42,304 nucleotides of DNA from Terriglobia bacterium (GTDB taxonomy: Bacteria > Acidobacteriota > Terriglobia > Bryobacterales > Bryobacteraceae). Numbering within the stretch: position 1 is the first letter of the stretch; the number at the start of each line of letters is the position of its first letter. Below the pieces are notes generated by a model. The model was not told the DNA's origin. It ran no database searches and worked only from the letters and a program-made list of their open reading frames with translations. Both the position numbers and the translations under genes were made by a program. This document shows, piece by piece, positions 1 to 7,073 of this stretch. Location of the stretch: contig JAIQEX010000051.1 in the NCBI GenBank assembly GCA_020073615.1, forward strand, positions 1 to 42,304, written 5' to 3'.

Positions 1-132
1 CTTTCCTTGATGGGCCAAGAGGATCACCTTAGCCCGCTCCACCATCCGATATTCACTGGTACCGGCACGTGCCCACTGCCGGAGGGTCTGCTCTTCGTCC
101 GAGGTCAGAGAAATCGTCGCCCGTTGGCCCAT
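1..132 (-). CDS. IS630-family transposase, N-terminal part, runs off the window
   Basis: Read leftward from the ATG at 132-130, 44 codons stay open to the window edge and begin MGQRATISLTSDEEQTL, followed by a stretch ending RAKVILLAHQGK. This matches the N-terminal helix-turn-helix region of IS630/Tc1-like transposases, which normally carry a DDE catalytic domain further on; that part lies outside the window. The start of the element cuts into the tyrosine recombinase gene to its right, so the insertion is younger than that gene. The exact element end is not resolved; it should lie between the ATG and about 190, where recombinase homology resumes. The family call rests on recognising the N-terminus only. 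Confidence 0.65.
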   Translation of the reverse strand, partial: MGQRATISLTSDEEQTLRQWARAGTSEYRMVERAKVILLAHQGK

Positions 133-683
133 GAGCCAATCATTAAAATAATACGCTTATTTGTGCAAGTAGATACTAGTTCGATTGAGAACTCCCGTTT
201 GAACAGATCCACATCCAACCAGCGCAGGGTAAGCAGTTCGACCTTCCTGCACGTTGTGTTCACCGCGATGACGCCAGCGCAATAGGCAACGTCCCACTCA
301 GGTTTGCTTGCAGCGGTGCGAAACAGGTGAAGTTTCTGTTCCAGCGTGAGAACCTTGCCCACCACGTTCTGATTCTCGGGCAGGTTGCTGACTTCATCGG
401 CAATCACGCTCCATCGCTTCGCCCGCTTCAGGACCTGCCGTATCAGGGTGACTTCCATGTTGACCGTTCGGCCCGAAACGCCTTCAGCCTTGGGGGCATC
501 TTGAAACGTGCGAATTGCTCTGGCATCAACCTTGCGGACCAGCGTTTTCCCAAGGTGGCGAACGAGAACCTTGGAGCGCTCCGCGTCAATCTGACTCGTT
601 CGCTCAGCAACGCGTCCCTCACGGCCCTTCACGAATTCTGCAAGGGCCTGTTCAAGCGGCATGCTGGCAAAGCCAACGCACAA
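105..683 (-). pseudogene. Tyrosine recombinase (phage-type integrase), C-terminus lost to IS insertion
   Basis: The N-terminal part resembles the SAM-like core-binding domain of tyrosine recombinases. It is followed by the beginning of the catalytic domain, where TTCRKVELLTLRWLDVDL carries the first catalytic Arg in its usual setting (R..E...L.W.D.D). The later HxxR box and nucleophilic Tyr are absent. From about base 190 leftward the frame runs into the end of the IS630-type element and stops at 105 after unrelated residues. A complete protein would be near 300-400 residues; 192 remain. A second possible start is the Met at 662. It cannot be active as a recombinase. It suggests that this edge belonged to an integrated element, although no matching attachment site was found in the window. 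Confidence 0.75.
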
Positions 684-802
684 TCAATAGTTTGTGGGTG
701 AACCTGCGAAACGCGAGAGCTTGCCTGGCCTGCCTCTGAAGTGAATTGGACCGCTTCCGGCGTTCCTGGCACACTGGAAGAGGTCGCCGATGAGGAGCGT
801 TC

Positions 803-897
803 ATGACGGTCAACGCATATTTTTGACGGCAAGGCTATCATCCCCGATGAGCCGTTCGATTATGCCACCGAATCAGGCCTTGATCCTGCAGATCAGG
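803..897 (+). pseudogene. AF2212-like antitoxin remnant, frameshifted
   Basis: A ribosome-binding sequence (gaggag at 791-796) precedes an ATG at 803. The frame reads MTVNAYF and then hits TGA in a run of five T. Skipping one T gives DGKAIIPDEPFDYAT, which resembles the start of the short antitoxins of the AF2212/DUF104 type (M.V.A.FDGK...P.EP.DL). The reading then runs into the 3' end of the helicase gene with no further family features. No partner PIN toxin is nearby. This is a recognition by eye of a short motif, so confidence is limited. Confidence 0.4.
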
Positions 898-898
898 C

Positions 899-3235
899 TT
901 ACGCCGTCAGCTCCGCCAGGATGCGCGTCGCCACTTCCTTGCCGCGCTCTCCCACTTCTCCTACCGGGCCGACGCACGAAGGGCAGCCGGCATCGCAACG
1001 GCACCCGGCCAGTAACTCGGCGGTCTGCTGCAATAGCCGCGGGGCCAGGCGGTAGAGCGGCGCGCTCAGTCCCACTCCGCCGGGGTAGGCATCGTACAGA
1101 TACAGGTTGGGCTCGAAGGTCTCCAGGCCGCCCGCCGTCTCTTCGCTCAGGGCCACGCCCAGGTCGTGCGGGTCGCACATCAACAGCAGCGCGGCCACCG
1201 TGCGCAGCGCATTGCCCAGGCCCGCGATGCCGTCCTGCTTTTCATTAGGAGTGTATTCGGCGAAGCGTGCCAGGAAATCCGCCGGAAAGTGCAGCCAGAA
1301 GGCGGTAGTGTGCATCTCCTGCTCGGGCATGTTGAGCTTTCCCGCCCCCACGTTTTCCATGGTGTAGAACTTGATCTTCTTGAACCCGACAATCTGCCGG
1401 TTCACGCGCACGTCGCCCTGCACGCGGCGCGCGCCCGCCAGTGCTTCGCCCTCGATCTCCTCCAGCACCGTCACCCGCGTGTAGTCGATGGCGTCGGTAT
1501 AGTAGTCGCACTCTACGCGCTTCACGTAGGCCTTGCGCTCCTTGTAATCGAAACGCTCGACGTGATACTGGCGCGCTTCGTGAAGATAGATCGCCTTCTC
1601 GTGCAGGGTGGTGAGGGCGGTGGAGAAGGAAACGTCGGCGATCACCTGCGGCTCGCCGGTGACGTCCACCACCACGAAGTTATCGCTCGATACCGAGCGC
1701 AGGCTGGTGGCATCGGCCGGATAGCTGTCCGAGGTCCAGTGCCACGCCCCGGCGGAATGGTGCAGGAAGCCCGCCTCTTCCAGGAACCGGCAGATCTCGC
1801 CGGTATCGTGCTGTCCGAAGCGCTCGCCGTCGCGGATGGGCAGCTCGAAGGCGGCGCACTTCAGGTGGGCCAGCAGGATCTCCAGGTTCTCGGGGTTGAT
1901 GTAGGCATGCTCCGGCGAGCGGCCGAAGAAGTAATCGGGATGCTCCACGATGTACTGATCGAGGGGCGCGCTCGAAGCCACCAGCACGGCCGCCGACGTG
2001 CCTTGGCGCCTCCCCGCGCGGCCGGCGCGCTGCCAACTCGCAGCGATGGTGCCGGGGTAGCCGGCCATGACCACGGCATCGAGCGAGCCGATATCGATGC
2101 CCAGCTCGAGCGCGTTGGTGGCCACCACCGCGCGGATTTCGCCGCCCCGCAGCCGCCGCTCGATTTCGCGCCGCTCGCGCGGCAGGTAGCCTCCGCGATA
2201 GCCGCGCACTTTCCCCGCCTCGACCGGCCCCCGCTCGCAGGCGTCCTTGAGGTAGGTGATGAGCACTTCGGTAGCCAGGCGGTTGTTGGCGAACACCAGC
2301 GTTTGCAGGTTGCGCTCGATGAATTCCAGGGCCACGCGCCGCGTTTCGTTGATATAGCTGCGCCGGATGCCCAGTTGCCGGTTCACCACCGGCGGATTGT
2401 AGAAGATGAAAAACTTCTCGCCGCGCGGCGCGCCGTTGCGTTCCACCAGCTCGAACGGTTCCCCCACCAGCGCCTCAGCGAGCTCGCGCGGATTGGCGAT
2501 GGTCGCCGAACAACAGATGAACCGCGGATGCGAGCCATAGAACTCCGTGATGCGCTTCAGCCTGCGCAGCAGGTTGGCCAGGTGGCTGCCGTACACGCCG
2601 CGGTAGTAGTGCAGCTCGTCGATCACGATGTAGCGCAGGCGCTCGAAATACCGCGCCCAACGCGTATGGTGGGGCAGGATGCCGCTGTGCAGCATGTCGG
2701 GGTTGGTGAGCACCACGTTGGCCCGCTGCCGTATGGCCTTGCGCGCGTCCTGCGGAGTATCCCCGTCATAGGTGAACGCGCGGATTTCCGAGCCCATCTC
2801 TTCGATGGCGCGGTGCAGTTCGTGAAGCTGGTCCTCGGCCAGCGCCTTGGTGGGAAACAGGTACATCGCGCAGGCGCCGGCATCGCCCAGCAGCAGGTTC
2901 AGTACCGGCAGGTTGTAGCACAGCGTCTTGCCGCTGGCAGTCGGGGTCACTACGGCCACGTTGCGCCCTTGTTCGATGTGGTCGAAGGCTTCGGCCTGAT
3001 GGGTGTATAGGCGCGCGATGCCGCGCTCGGCGAGCGCACTGCGCAGGCGCGCATCCACCCCGGCCGGAATCTCCGCGAACACACCCTCGCCGGCGGGTTG
3101 GTGGTGAATGGCGCGCACGGGCGAATCCGGGTCCTCGTGCGCGCGCTGGAAGAGCGAAACCACCGCTTCGAGCGAGGCCCTGGAAGCCAGCGACAGTTCC
3201 TGGGAGAATTCGGGAAACCCGAGCGATAAATTCAT
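899..3235 (-). CDS. DEAD/DEAH-box helicase with C-terminal DUF1998/MrfA zinc-binding domain
   Basis: 778 residues. The helicase core is complete: Walker A in TPTASGKT, a DELH box in VIDELHYY, the SAT motif in CCSATIANP, and motif VI QRAGRAGRR, with NALELGIDIGSLD just before it. The C-terminal third ends in CRCDAGCPSC, the four-cysteine cluster of the MrfA (YprA)/Hrq1 group, whose members act as 3'-5' DNA helicases in repair of interstrand crosslinks such as those made by mitomycin C. A role in DNA repair is inferred from the family. No MrfB-like nuclease gene is adjacent. The gene stands alone between the scar region and the PilZ gene, read leftward. Confidence 0.92.
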   Translation of the reverse strand: MNLSLGFPEFSQELSLASRASLEAVVSLFQRAHEDPDSPVRAIHHQPAGEGVFAEIPAGVDARLRSALAERGIARLYTHQAEAFDHIEQGRNVAVVTPTASGKTLCYNLPVLNLLLGDAGACAMYLFPTKALAEDQLHELHRAIEEMGSEIRAFTYDGDTPQDARKAIRQRANVVLTNPDMLHSGILPHHTRWARYFERLRYIVIDELHYYRGVYGSHLANLLRRLKRITEFYGSHPRFICCSATIANPRELAEALVGEPFELVERNGAPRGEKFFIFYNPPVVNRQLGIRRSYINETRRVALEFIERNLQTLVFANNRLATEVLITYLKDACERGPVEAGKVRGYRGGYLPRERREIERRLRGGEIRAVVATNALELGIDIGSLDAVVMAGYPGTIAASWQRAGRAGRRQGTSAAVLVASSAPLDQYIVEHPDYFFGRSPEHAYINPENLEILLAHLKCAAFELPIRDGERFGQHDTGEICRFLEEAGFLHHSAGAWHWTSDSYPADATSLRSVSSDNFVVVDVTGEPQVIADVSFSTALTTLHEKAIYLHEARQYHVERFDYKERKAYVKRVECDYYTDAIDYTRVTVLEEIEGEALAGARRVQGDVRVNRQIVGFKKIKFYTMENVGAGKLNMPEQEMHTTAFWLHFPADFLARFAEYTPNEKQDGIAGLGNALRTVAALLLMCDPHDLGVALSEETAGGLETFEPNLYLYDAYPGGVGLSAPLYRLAPRLLQQTAELLAGCRCDAGCPSCVGPVGEVGERGKEVATRILAELTA

Positions 3236-3334
3236 GTGCGCTTTCGCCTTTTCTTTGCTACCTTACAACGAAAGCGCCCGGGAAAACAAGGGTGGGGACA
3301 ATCCTGGCGAACCGCTCACTTCCGGCGGGCTCGG

Positions 3335-3670
3335 CTAAACAGCGTTCCTGGCCTGGTCGCGCACAAACTCGTACCGTTCCAGGGTGGCGGCAATCTGGTA
3401 GGACAACTCGTCTTTCTGTTCGCCACCGGACGGCTCGGCGCGTAGTACTTTTCCGATACAGCGCAGGTTGACGGTCTGCGGCCCCTCGTGGTTCAGCGTG
3501 ATGATGTACTCGATGGGACCGCCCAAATCCGGTTCTCTCCCGGCTGTGAACAGGACTCCGCTGGAGCTGATGTTCTTGGTTTCGCCAATAAGCGCCACGC
3601 GTTCCACACCGGAGCGGGTGATTGAGAGAGGGAGCTGCAACTTGAAACGCCTGGTTCTTCGCTGTTCCAT
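3335..3670 (-). CDS. PilZ-domain protein (probable c-di-GMP binding)
   Basis: 111 residues, a single-domain PilZ protein. The two parts of the cyclic-di-GMP binding signature are visible: an arginine-rich N-terminus (RRTRR at residues 4-8, the RxxxR element) and NISSSG at 33-38 (the [D/N]xSxxG element). PilZ proteins bind cyclic di-GMP and pass the signal to motility, secretion or polysaccharide machinery. No partner is evident from the neighbours, which are a helicase and the ATP synthase Fo genes, so the target is unknown. There is no signal peptide or membrane segment. Confidence 0.9.
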   Translation of the reverse strand: MEQRRTRRFKLQLPLSITRSGVERVALIGETKNISSSGVLFTAGREPDLGGPIEYIITLNHEGPQTVNLRCIGKVLRAEPSGGEQKDELSYQIAATLERYEFVRDQARNAV

Positions 3671-3831
3671 ATCACACTAATCGCTCTTAAATACTACGAG
3701 CTAAATGCCCTAGGGTCAATAGTTCTCGGTCTATGGCTTGTACCGCTAAGGTACTAGCCTGCGGGGTTCAGTGGTACGGGAACGTAAGGGCAGGTTTGCC
3801 GAGGCGAGACGAGGCCCGCCCCGGCTCTGCA

Positions 3832-4137
3832 TCATTTCACAAAGAGAAAAACGATCAGCAGGGTGTAAAGCGCCAGCGACTCCACAAACGCCAGACCGAT
3901 CAGCATCGCTAACTGGATGGCCTTGGCGGCTCCGGGATTGCGCGCCATGCCCTCCACGGCGCTGGCAATTGCCTTGCCCTGCGCCAGACCGCACAAGCTC
4001 GACGCAATCGCCATCCCGAAAGCGGCGCTGATCGGCGCCCAGTGCCCGCCGGCCGTTGGGTAGCCCGGCGTCTGCGCGCACAGTGCGGAGCTGGCCAGCA
4101 GCAGAAGTGCGGCCAACATCAGAAACTTCTTCGTCAT
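3832..4137 (-). CDS. atpE: ATP synthase Fo subunit c
   Basis: 101 residues with an N-terminal hydrophobic extension of about 20 residues ending ALCAQ that looks like a signal peptide, then the usual two-helix hairpin. The loop has ARNP, and helix 2 carries the ion-binding Glu86 in FVESLALY. Gln53 in helix 1 lies 15 residues before the loop Pro, and Ser87 and Tyr91 follow Glu86; these occupy the places of Gln32, Ser66 and Tyr70 of the Na+-binding Ilyobacter c subunit, while the Thr67 position is Leu. Ion choice cannot be decided from this. A good ribosome-binding site (aaggag) lies eight bases before the ATG. It is the last gene of the leftward Fo cluster; the F1 genes and subunit b are not in the window. 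Confidence 0.95.
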   Translation of the reverse strand: MTKKFLMLAALLLLASSALCAQTPGYPTAGGHWAPISAAFGMAIASSLCGLAQGKAIASAVEGMARNPGAAKAIQLAMLIGLAFVESLALYTLLIVFLFVK

Positions 4138-4228
4138 TCGATTCTCCTTACCATGAATCGCTCCAGGAGGTGGTTCCCGTCATCCTCTTGCAGCCGGGCT
4201 CACACTGAAGAGCGGCATAAAGCCGGCA

Positions 4229-4957
4229 TTAATGCTCGTGCGCCACCGCGCCGCCCACATAAACCATGGCCAGCAGCATAAAAATGTAAGCCTGCACCAG
4301 CCCCACGAAAACGTGCAGCCCCATGAAAACCGCCGGCACCGCGAAAAACGTGAGCTTCAGAAACACCAGGGTCACCTGTTCGCCCGCAAACATGTTGGCG
4401 TAAAGTCGAACCGTGAGGGAAAGCAGCCGCGCCAGGTGGCTGACCACCTCGATGGGGAACATCAGCGGCGCCAGCCACCACTTAGGACCCAGAAAAGTAG
4501 CCGGGTACAGGACGCCGTGCGCCTGAATGCCCACCAGGTTGTAATAGACGAACGTAGCCAGCGCGCAGCCTAGCGTCACCGGCGCGTTCATGGTCGGCGA
4601 CTCAAACCATGGTATGAGACCGATCAGGTTCGAGGTCAGAATGAAAAGGAAGATGGTGCCGAAGTAGGCCATGTAGCGCGGACCCTCGTGCCCCAACTGG
4701 TCCTCCGACTGGCCGTGGACAAACCCGTAAATCAATTCGCCCGCGTGCTGAAAGCCGCCGGGGCGGTCCACCGAAAGGCGCGGACGCAACAGCGCGAAAA
4801 CCGCCATCAGGAATGCCACCACCAGGAGTTGCATGACCACGAAGTCGGCCCAGGGACGCGGCTCGGGATGCACTCCCACCAGTCCCAGGATCGAATTGCC
4901 CATTCCGGCGAGGTGATCGTTGAAGATTCTGGTGACCCAGAGCTCACTTTCTGGCAT
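4229..4957 (-). CDS. atpB: ATP synthase Fo subunit a
   Basis: 242 residues from the chosen Met (MPESELWVTRIFND). A longer frame starts at 5017, but its first 20 residues are basic, unlike the family, and would overlap atpI by over 70 bases; the chosen start overlaps it by only 14. Several membrane helices are evident. The helix with the essential stator arginine reads LSLTVRLYANMFAGE, and FIEV-like and HEH-ending segments at the C-terminus fit the family. Subunit a forms the two half-channels that carry ions to and from the c ring. It lies between atpI and atpE in one transcription unit. Confidence 0.95.
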   Translation of the reverse strand: MPESELWVTRIFNDHLAGMGNSILGLVGVHPEPRPWADFVVMQLLVVAFLMAVFALLRPRLSVDRPGGFQHAGELIYGFVHGQSEDQLGHEGPRYMAYFGTIFLFILTSNLIGLIPWFESPTMNAPVTLGCALATFVYYNLVGIQAHGVLYPATFLGPKWWLAPLMFPIEVVSHLARLLSLTVRLYANMFAGEQVTLVFLKLTFFAVPAVFMGLHVFVGLVQAYIFMLLAMVYVGGAVAHEH

Positions 4958-5324
4958 AGGCGATCTCGAATATGACTTCGATGAAAACTGCCGCCGTCGC
5001 GACGAATAGCCCCGCAAGCACGGCCGGCAGACTGACGGAAGATCGCTTCAATATAACATAGGCGGCGCCGCCCAGCAGCAGATAGCGAAACGCCAGAAAC
5101 ACGCTGCCGCGCGCCCTGCGCCCCTCGCCACCCAGGCTCTCCACCAGCCGTTTCAGCCAGTGGAAATTGAGCCCCGAGAGCAGCGCTCCGAACAGGAAAC
5201 CGGCGGCCCATTGCCATCCGCGAAAGACGAACGCCGCCACCGCCCCGAACGCGGCGATGCCCGCCATGAACCGCTCGATCCGCCGCGCCGCGCGCGCCAC
5301 GGTGAGCTCGTCAGTCGTCGTCAT
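4944..5324 (-). CDS. atpI: ATP synthase I-like membrane protein
   Basis: 126 residues with about four hydrophobic segments. The stretch GFLFGALLSGLNFHWLKRLV matches the pattern of the ATP synthase I family, in which small AtpI proteins assist assembly of the c ring or transport Mg2+/Ca2+. Position supports the call: it overlaps atpZ upstream by 14 bases and atpB downstream by 14 bases, so the genes are likely translationally coupled. The gene symbol is given by family and position; sequence conservation in this family is low. Confidence 0.75.
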   Translation of the reverse strand: MTTTDELTVARAARRIERFMAGIAAFGAVAAFVFRGWQWAAGFLFGALLSGLNFHWLKRLVESLGGEGRRARGSVFLAFRYLLLGGAAYVILKRSSVSLPAVLAGLFVATAAVFIEVIFEIAYARK

Positions 5325-5535
5325 CTTTGGAATCCCGCATCACTTGGCGGATCAGTGTCATGAATCCCGCCGCGCTCCCCAGAATCAGAAACAAAATGCG
5401 CAGCCATGTTGTGCCGAACGCCCGGTCGAGCCAGTAGCCCATGGCATAGCCGACGGCGGTGGAGACGGGAAGCAGCAACGCCAGCCCGCTGTATTCGGCG
5501 AATCGTGCCGCGGTGGTTTTCCTGGACTGTGCCAC
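5311..5535 (-). CDS. AtpZ/AtpQ-like small membrane protein of the Fo operon
   Basis: 74 residues with two hydrophobic segments, the first in YSGLALLLPVSTAVGYAMGY and the second in RILFLILGSAAGFMTLI, ending in an acidic tail (KDDDD). This two-helix form with GY.LD between the helices is typical of the AtpZ family (putative F0F1-ATPase subunit) found before atpI and atpB in many bacteria, where it is thought to work with AtpI in divalent cation handling or assembly. It starts only 10 bases after the stop of the hemD-like gene, so all five genes may form one leftward transcript. Confidence 0.75.
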   Translation of the reverse strand: MAQSRKTTAARFAEYSGLALLLPVSTAVGYAMGYWLDRAFGTTWLRILFLILGSAAGFMTLIRQVMRDSKDDDD

Positions 5536-5545
5536 TATGTTCAGT

Positions 5546-6346
5546 TTAGCTGTGGAAGCGCCCGGCCGCCTCCCGAACCAGGATTCCCATTTTGGGATGA
5601 GACGGCTCGAATGCGGGATGCACGCCGAACTCCTCGAGCGCCTCCGTGGTGGTGGGGCCGATGGAGCCCACCGGGCACCGGCGGAGTGCGGCGAGCGCGG
5701 CCTCTTCGATTCCCTGCTCGCGGGCGGCGCGCGCCAGGTGCTCGATCTGCACCGCGGTGGTGAACAGCGCCGCGTCGATTTCGCCCGCCGCCAGGCGCCG
5801 CGCCGCCTCGCGCAGCGGTTCGAGATCTTCGGGCATGCCGTACTGGTAGACGCGCACCGGCGTCACTTCGGCGCCGCGCGCGCGCAGTCCGTCTAAGAGC
5901 TCGGGATTGGATCGCCCGTACTCCTGCACGGCGATGCGCCGCTCGGGCCGCGTGGCGGTGGCCGCCAGCAGCTCCCGCCAGGTATTCGGCTCGGGGGCGG
6001 CCACGGTCGGAACGATCCCCATTTCGCGTAGCGCCGCGACCGGCTTGGGCCCGCGCGCCACCACCGCGAGACGGCCCAGCGCATCGGCGAACGCGCGCGC
6101 GGGATAGCGCGCGGCAAGCACGCGGCTCAATTGGCGCGTGCCCACTCCGGTGAGCAGCATCATCATGTCGAATTCCCCGGCGAACAATCGTTCGGCAAAG
6201 CGGAAGGTGGGGTCGTTGTCTTCGAGCGGGACCTCGCGCAGGGCGGGCGCCACGAACGGGCGTCCGCCCTGTTTGCGAATCAGTTCGGCCATCTCCGCGG
6301 CGCGCCGGCTCTCCAGGGCCAGCACGCGCAAGCCGGCGAACGGCAT
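5546..6346 (-). CDS. hemD: Uroporphyrinogen-III synthase family protein (HemD-like)
   Basis: 266 residues, the usual length for uroporphyrinogen-III synthase, which closes hydroxymethylbilane into the asymmetric macrocycle of haem and related tetrapyrroles. Visible features are the opening GLRVLALESRRAAEMAELI, the mid-protein YQYG...PL segment that follows the first half, FTTAVQIEHL, the glycine-containing SIGPTTTEALEEFG and the closing PSHPKMGILV. The sequence of this family is poorly conserved and there are no unmistakable catalytic residues, so the call rests on overall pattern. No other haem gene is next to it. It shares a transcription direction and near-contact with the Fo genes downstream and is divergent from vapBC. 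Confidence 0.85.
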   Translation of the reverse strand: MPFAGLRVLALESRRAAEMAELIRKQGGRPFVAPALREVPLEDNDPTFRFAERLFAGEFDMMMLLTGVGTRQLSRVLAARYPARAFADALGRLAVVARGPKPVAALREMGIVPTVAAPEPNTWRELLAATATRPERRIAVQEYGRSNPELLDGLRARGAEVTPVRVYQYGMPEDLEPLREAARRLAAGEIDAALFTTAVQIEHLARAAREQGIEEAALAALRRCPVGSIGPTTTEALEEFGVHPAFEPSHPKMGILVREAAGRFHS

Positions 6347-6395
6347 GATTCATTATGTTCGCATTGGTAGAATGGGTGCAGAGAAGGCACTTGCC

Positions 6396-6668
6396 ATGGC
6401 GCTCAACATCAAGAACCCGGAAGTGGAAAAACTCGCCGGGGAAGTCGCGCGCATGGCCAAGGAAACCAAGACCGAGGCCGTCCGCAAGGCGCTTTCCGAA
6501 CGTAAGGAACGCTTGCTGACGGAGGCGGGGGAACACCGGCGCCGCGGAGACTGGCTGGAGTTTCTGGAGCGGGAGGTCTGGCCGAACATACCCGAAGGCG
6601 AGCGCGGCAGGACCCTTACCCGAGAGGAAGAAGATGAGATCCTGGGCTACGGGCCGGATGGGGTTTAG
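6396..6668 (+). CDS. vapB: VapB-type antitoxin
   Basis: 90 residues starting MALNIKNPEVEKLAGEVA. This beginning, with KETKTEAVRKALSERKERL after it, is the ribbon-helix-helix DNA-binding pattern of the Rv0623-like/PSK-type antitoxins that pair with PIN toxins. The C-terminal half (PEGERGRTLTREEEDEILGYGPDG) is the toxin-binding part. The start at 6396 is chosen because gagaagg lies eight bases before it; an in-frame ATG at 6372 has no such site. A TAGAAT -10-like box at 6368-6373 is a possible autoregulated promoter, close to the start of the divergent hemD-like gene. The toxin gene begins three bases after the stop. Confidence 0.82.
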   Translation: MALNIKNPEVEKLAGEVARMAKETKTEAVRKALSERKERLLTEAGEHRRRGDWLEFLEREVWPNIPEGERGRTLTREEEDEILGYGPDGV

Positions 6669-6671
6669 GGA

Positions 6672-7058
6672 GTGGTTGTCGATAGCTCGGCCCTCGTAGC
6701 GATCCACCTCGAAGAGTCCGGGTATAGACAGCTCGTTGCCCGAATCTATCGGGCTGAAGCCGTTCTAATCGGTGCTCCTACGCTGTTCGAAACGACGATG
6801 GTGCTGACCACCCGTTTGAGCCGCGACGCGCGTCCCGCGCTCCAGGCGTTTCTCGTACGCAGAGACGTCAAAGTCGTCGCCTTCACAAACGAGCATTTCG
6901 ACGCCGCCATGGACGCCTTCCTCCGCTTCGGTAAAGGCCGCCATCCGGCTGCGCTCAACTTCGGCGACTGCATGTCCTACGCGGTAGCCGCGGTCGCAGG
7001 CATGCCGCTGCTCTATACCGGCAACGACTTCTCGAAGACCGACATCACAGCGGCGTAG
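6672..7058 (+). CDS. vapC: VapC-type PIN-domain ribonuclease toxin
   Basis: 128 residues, GTG start three bases after vapB. PIN nucleases coordinate Mg2+ with four acidic residues; here Asp4 (VVDSSA), Glu40 (LFETTMV), Asp99 (NFGDCMSYA) and Asp119 (TGNDFSKTD) sit in the standard places, so the toxin looks intact. VapC toxins cleave tRNA or rRNA and are held inactive by VapB. Gene order, spacing and coupling are typical. It converges on the S9 peptidase gene, with 15 bases between stops. Confidence 0.92.
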   Translation: MVVDSSALVAIHLEESGYRQLVARIYRAEAVLIGAPTLFETTMVLTTRLSRDARPALQAFLVRRDVKVVAFTNEHFDAAMDAFLRFGKGRHPAALNFGDCMSYAVAAVAGMPLLYTGNDFSKTDITAA

Positions 7059-7073
7059 CGCTTTCCGCCGCCG

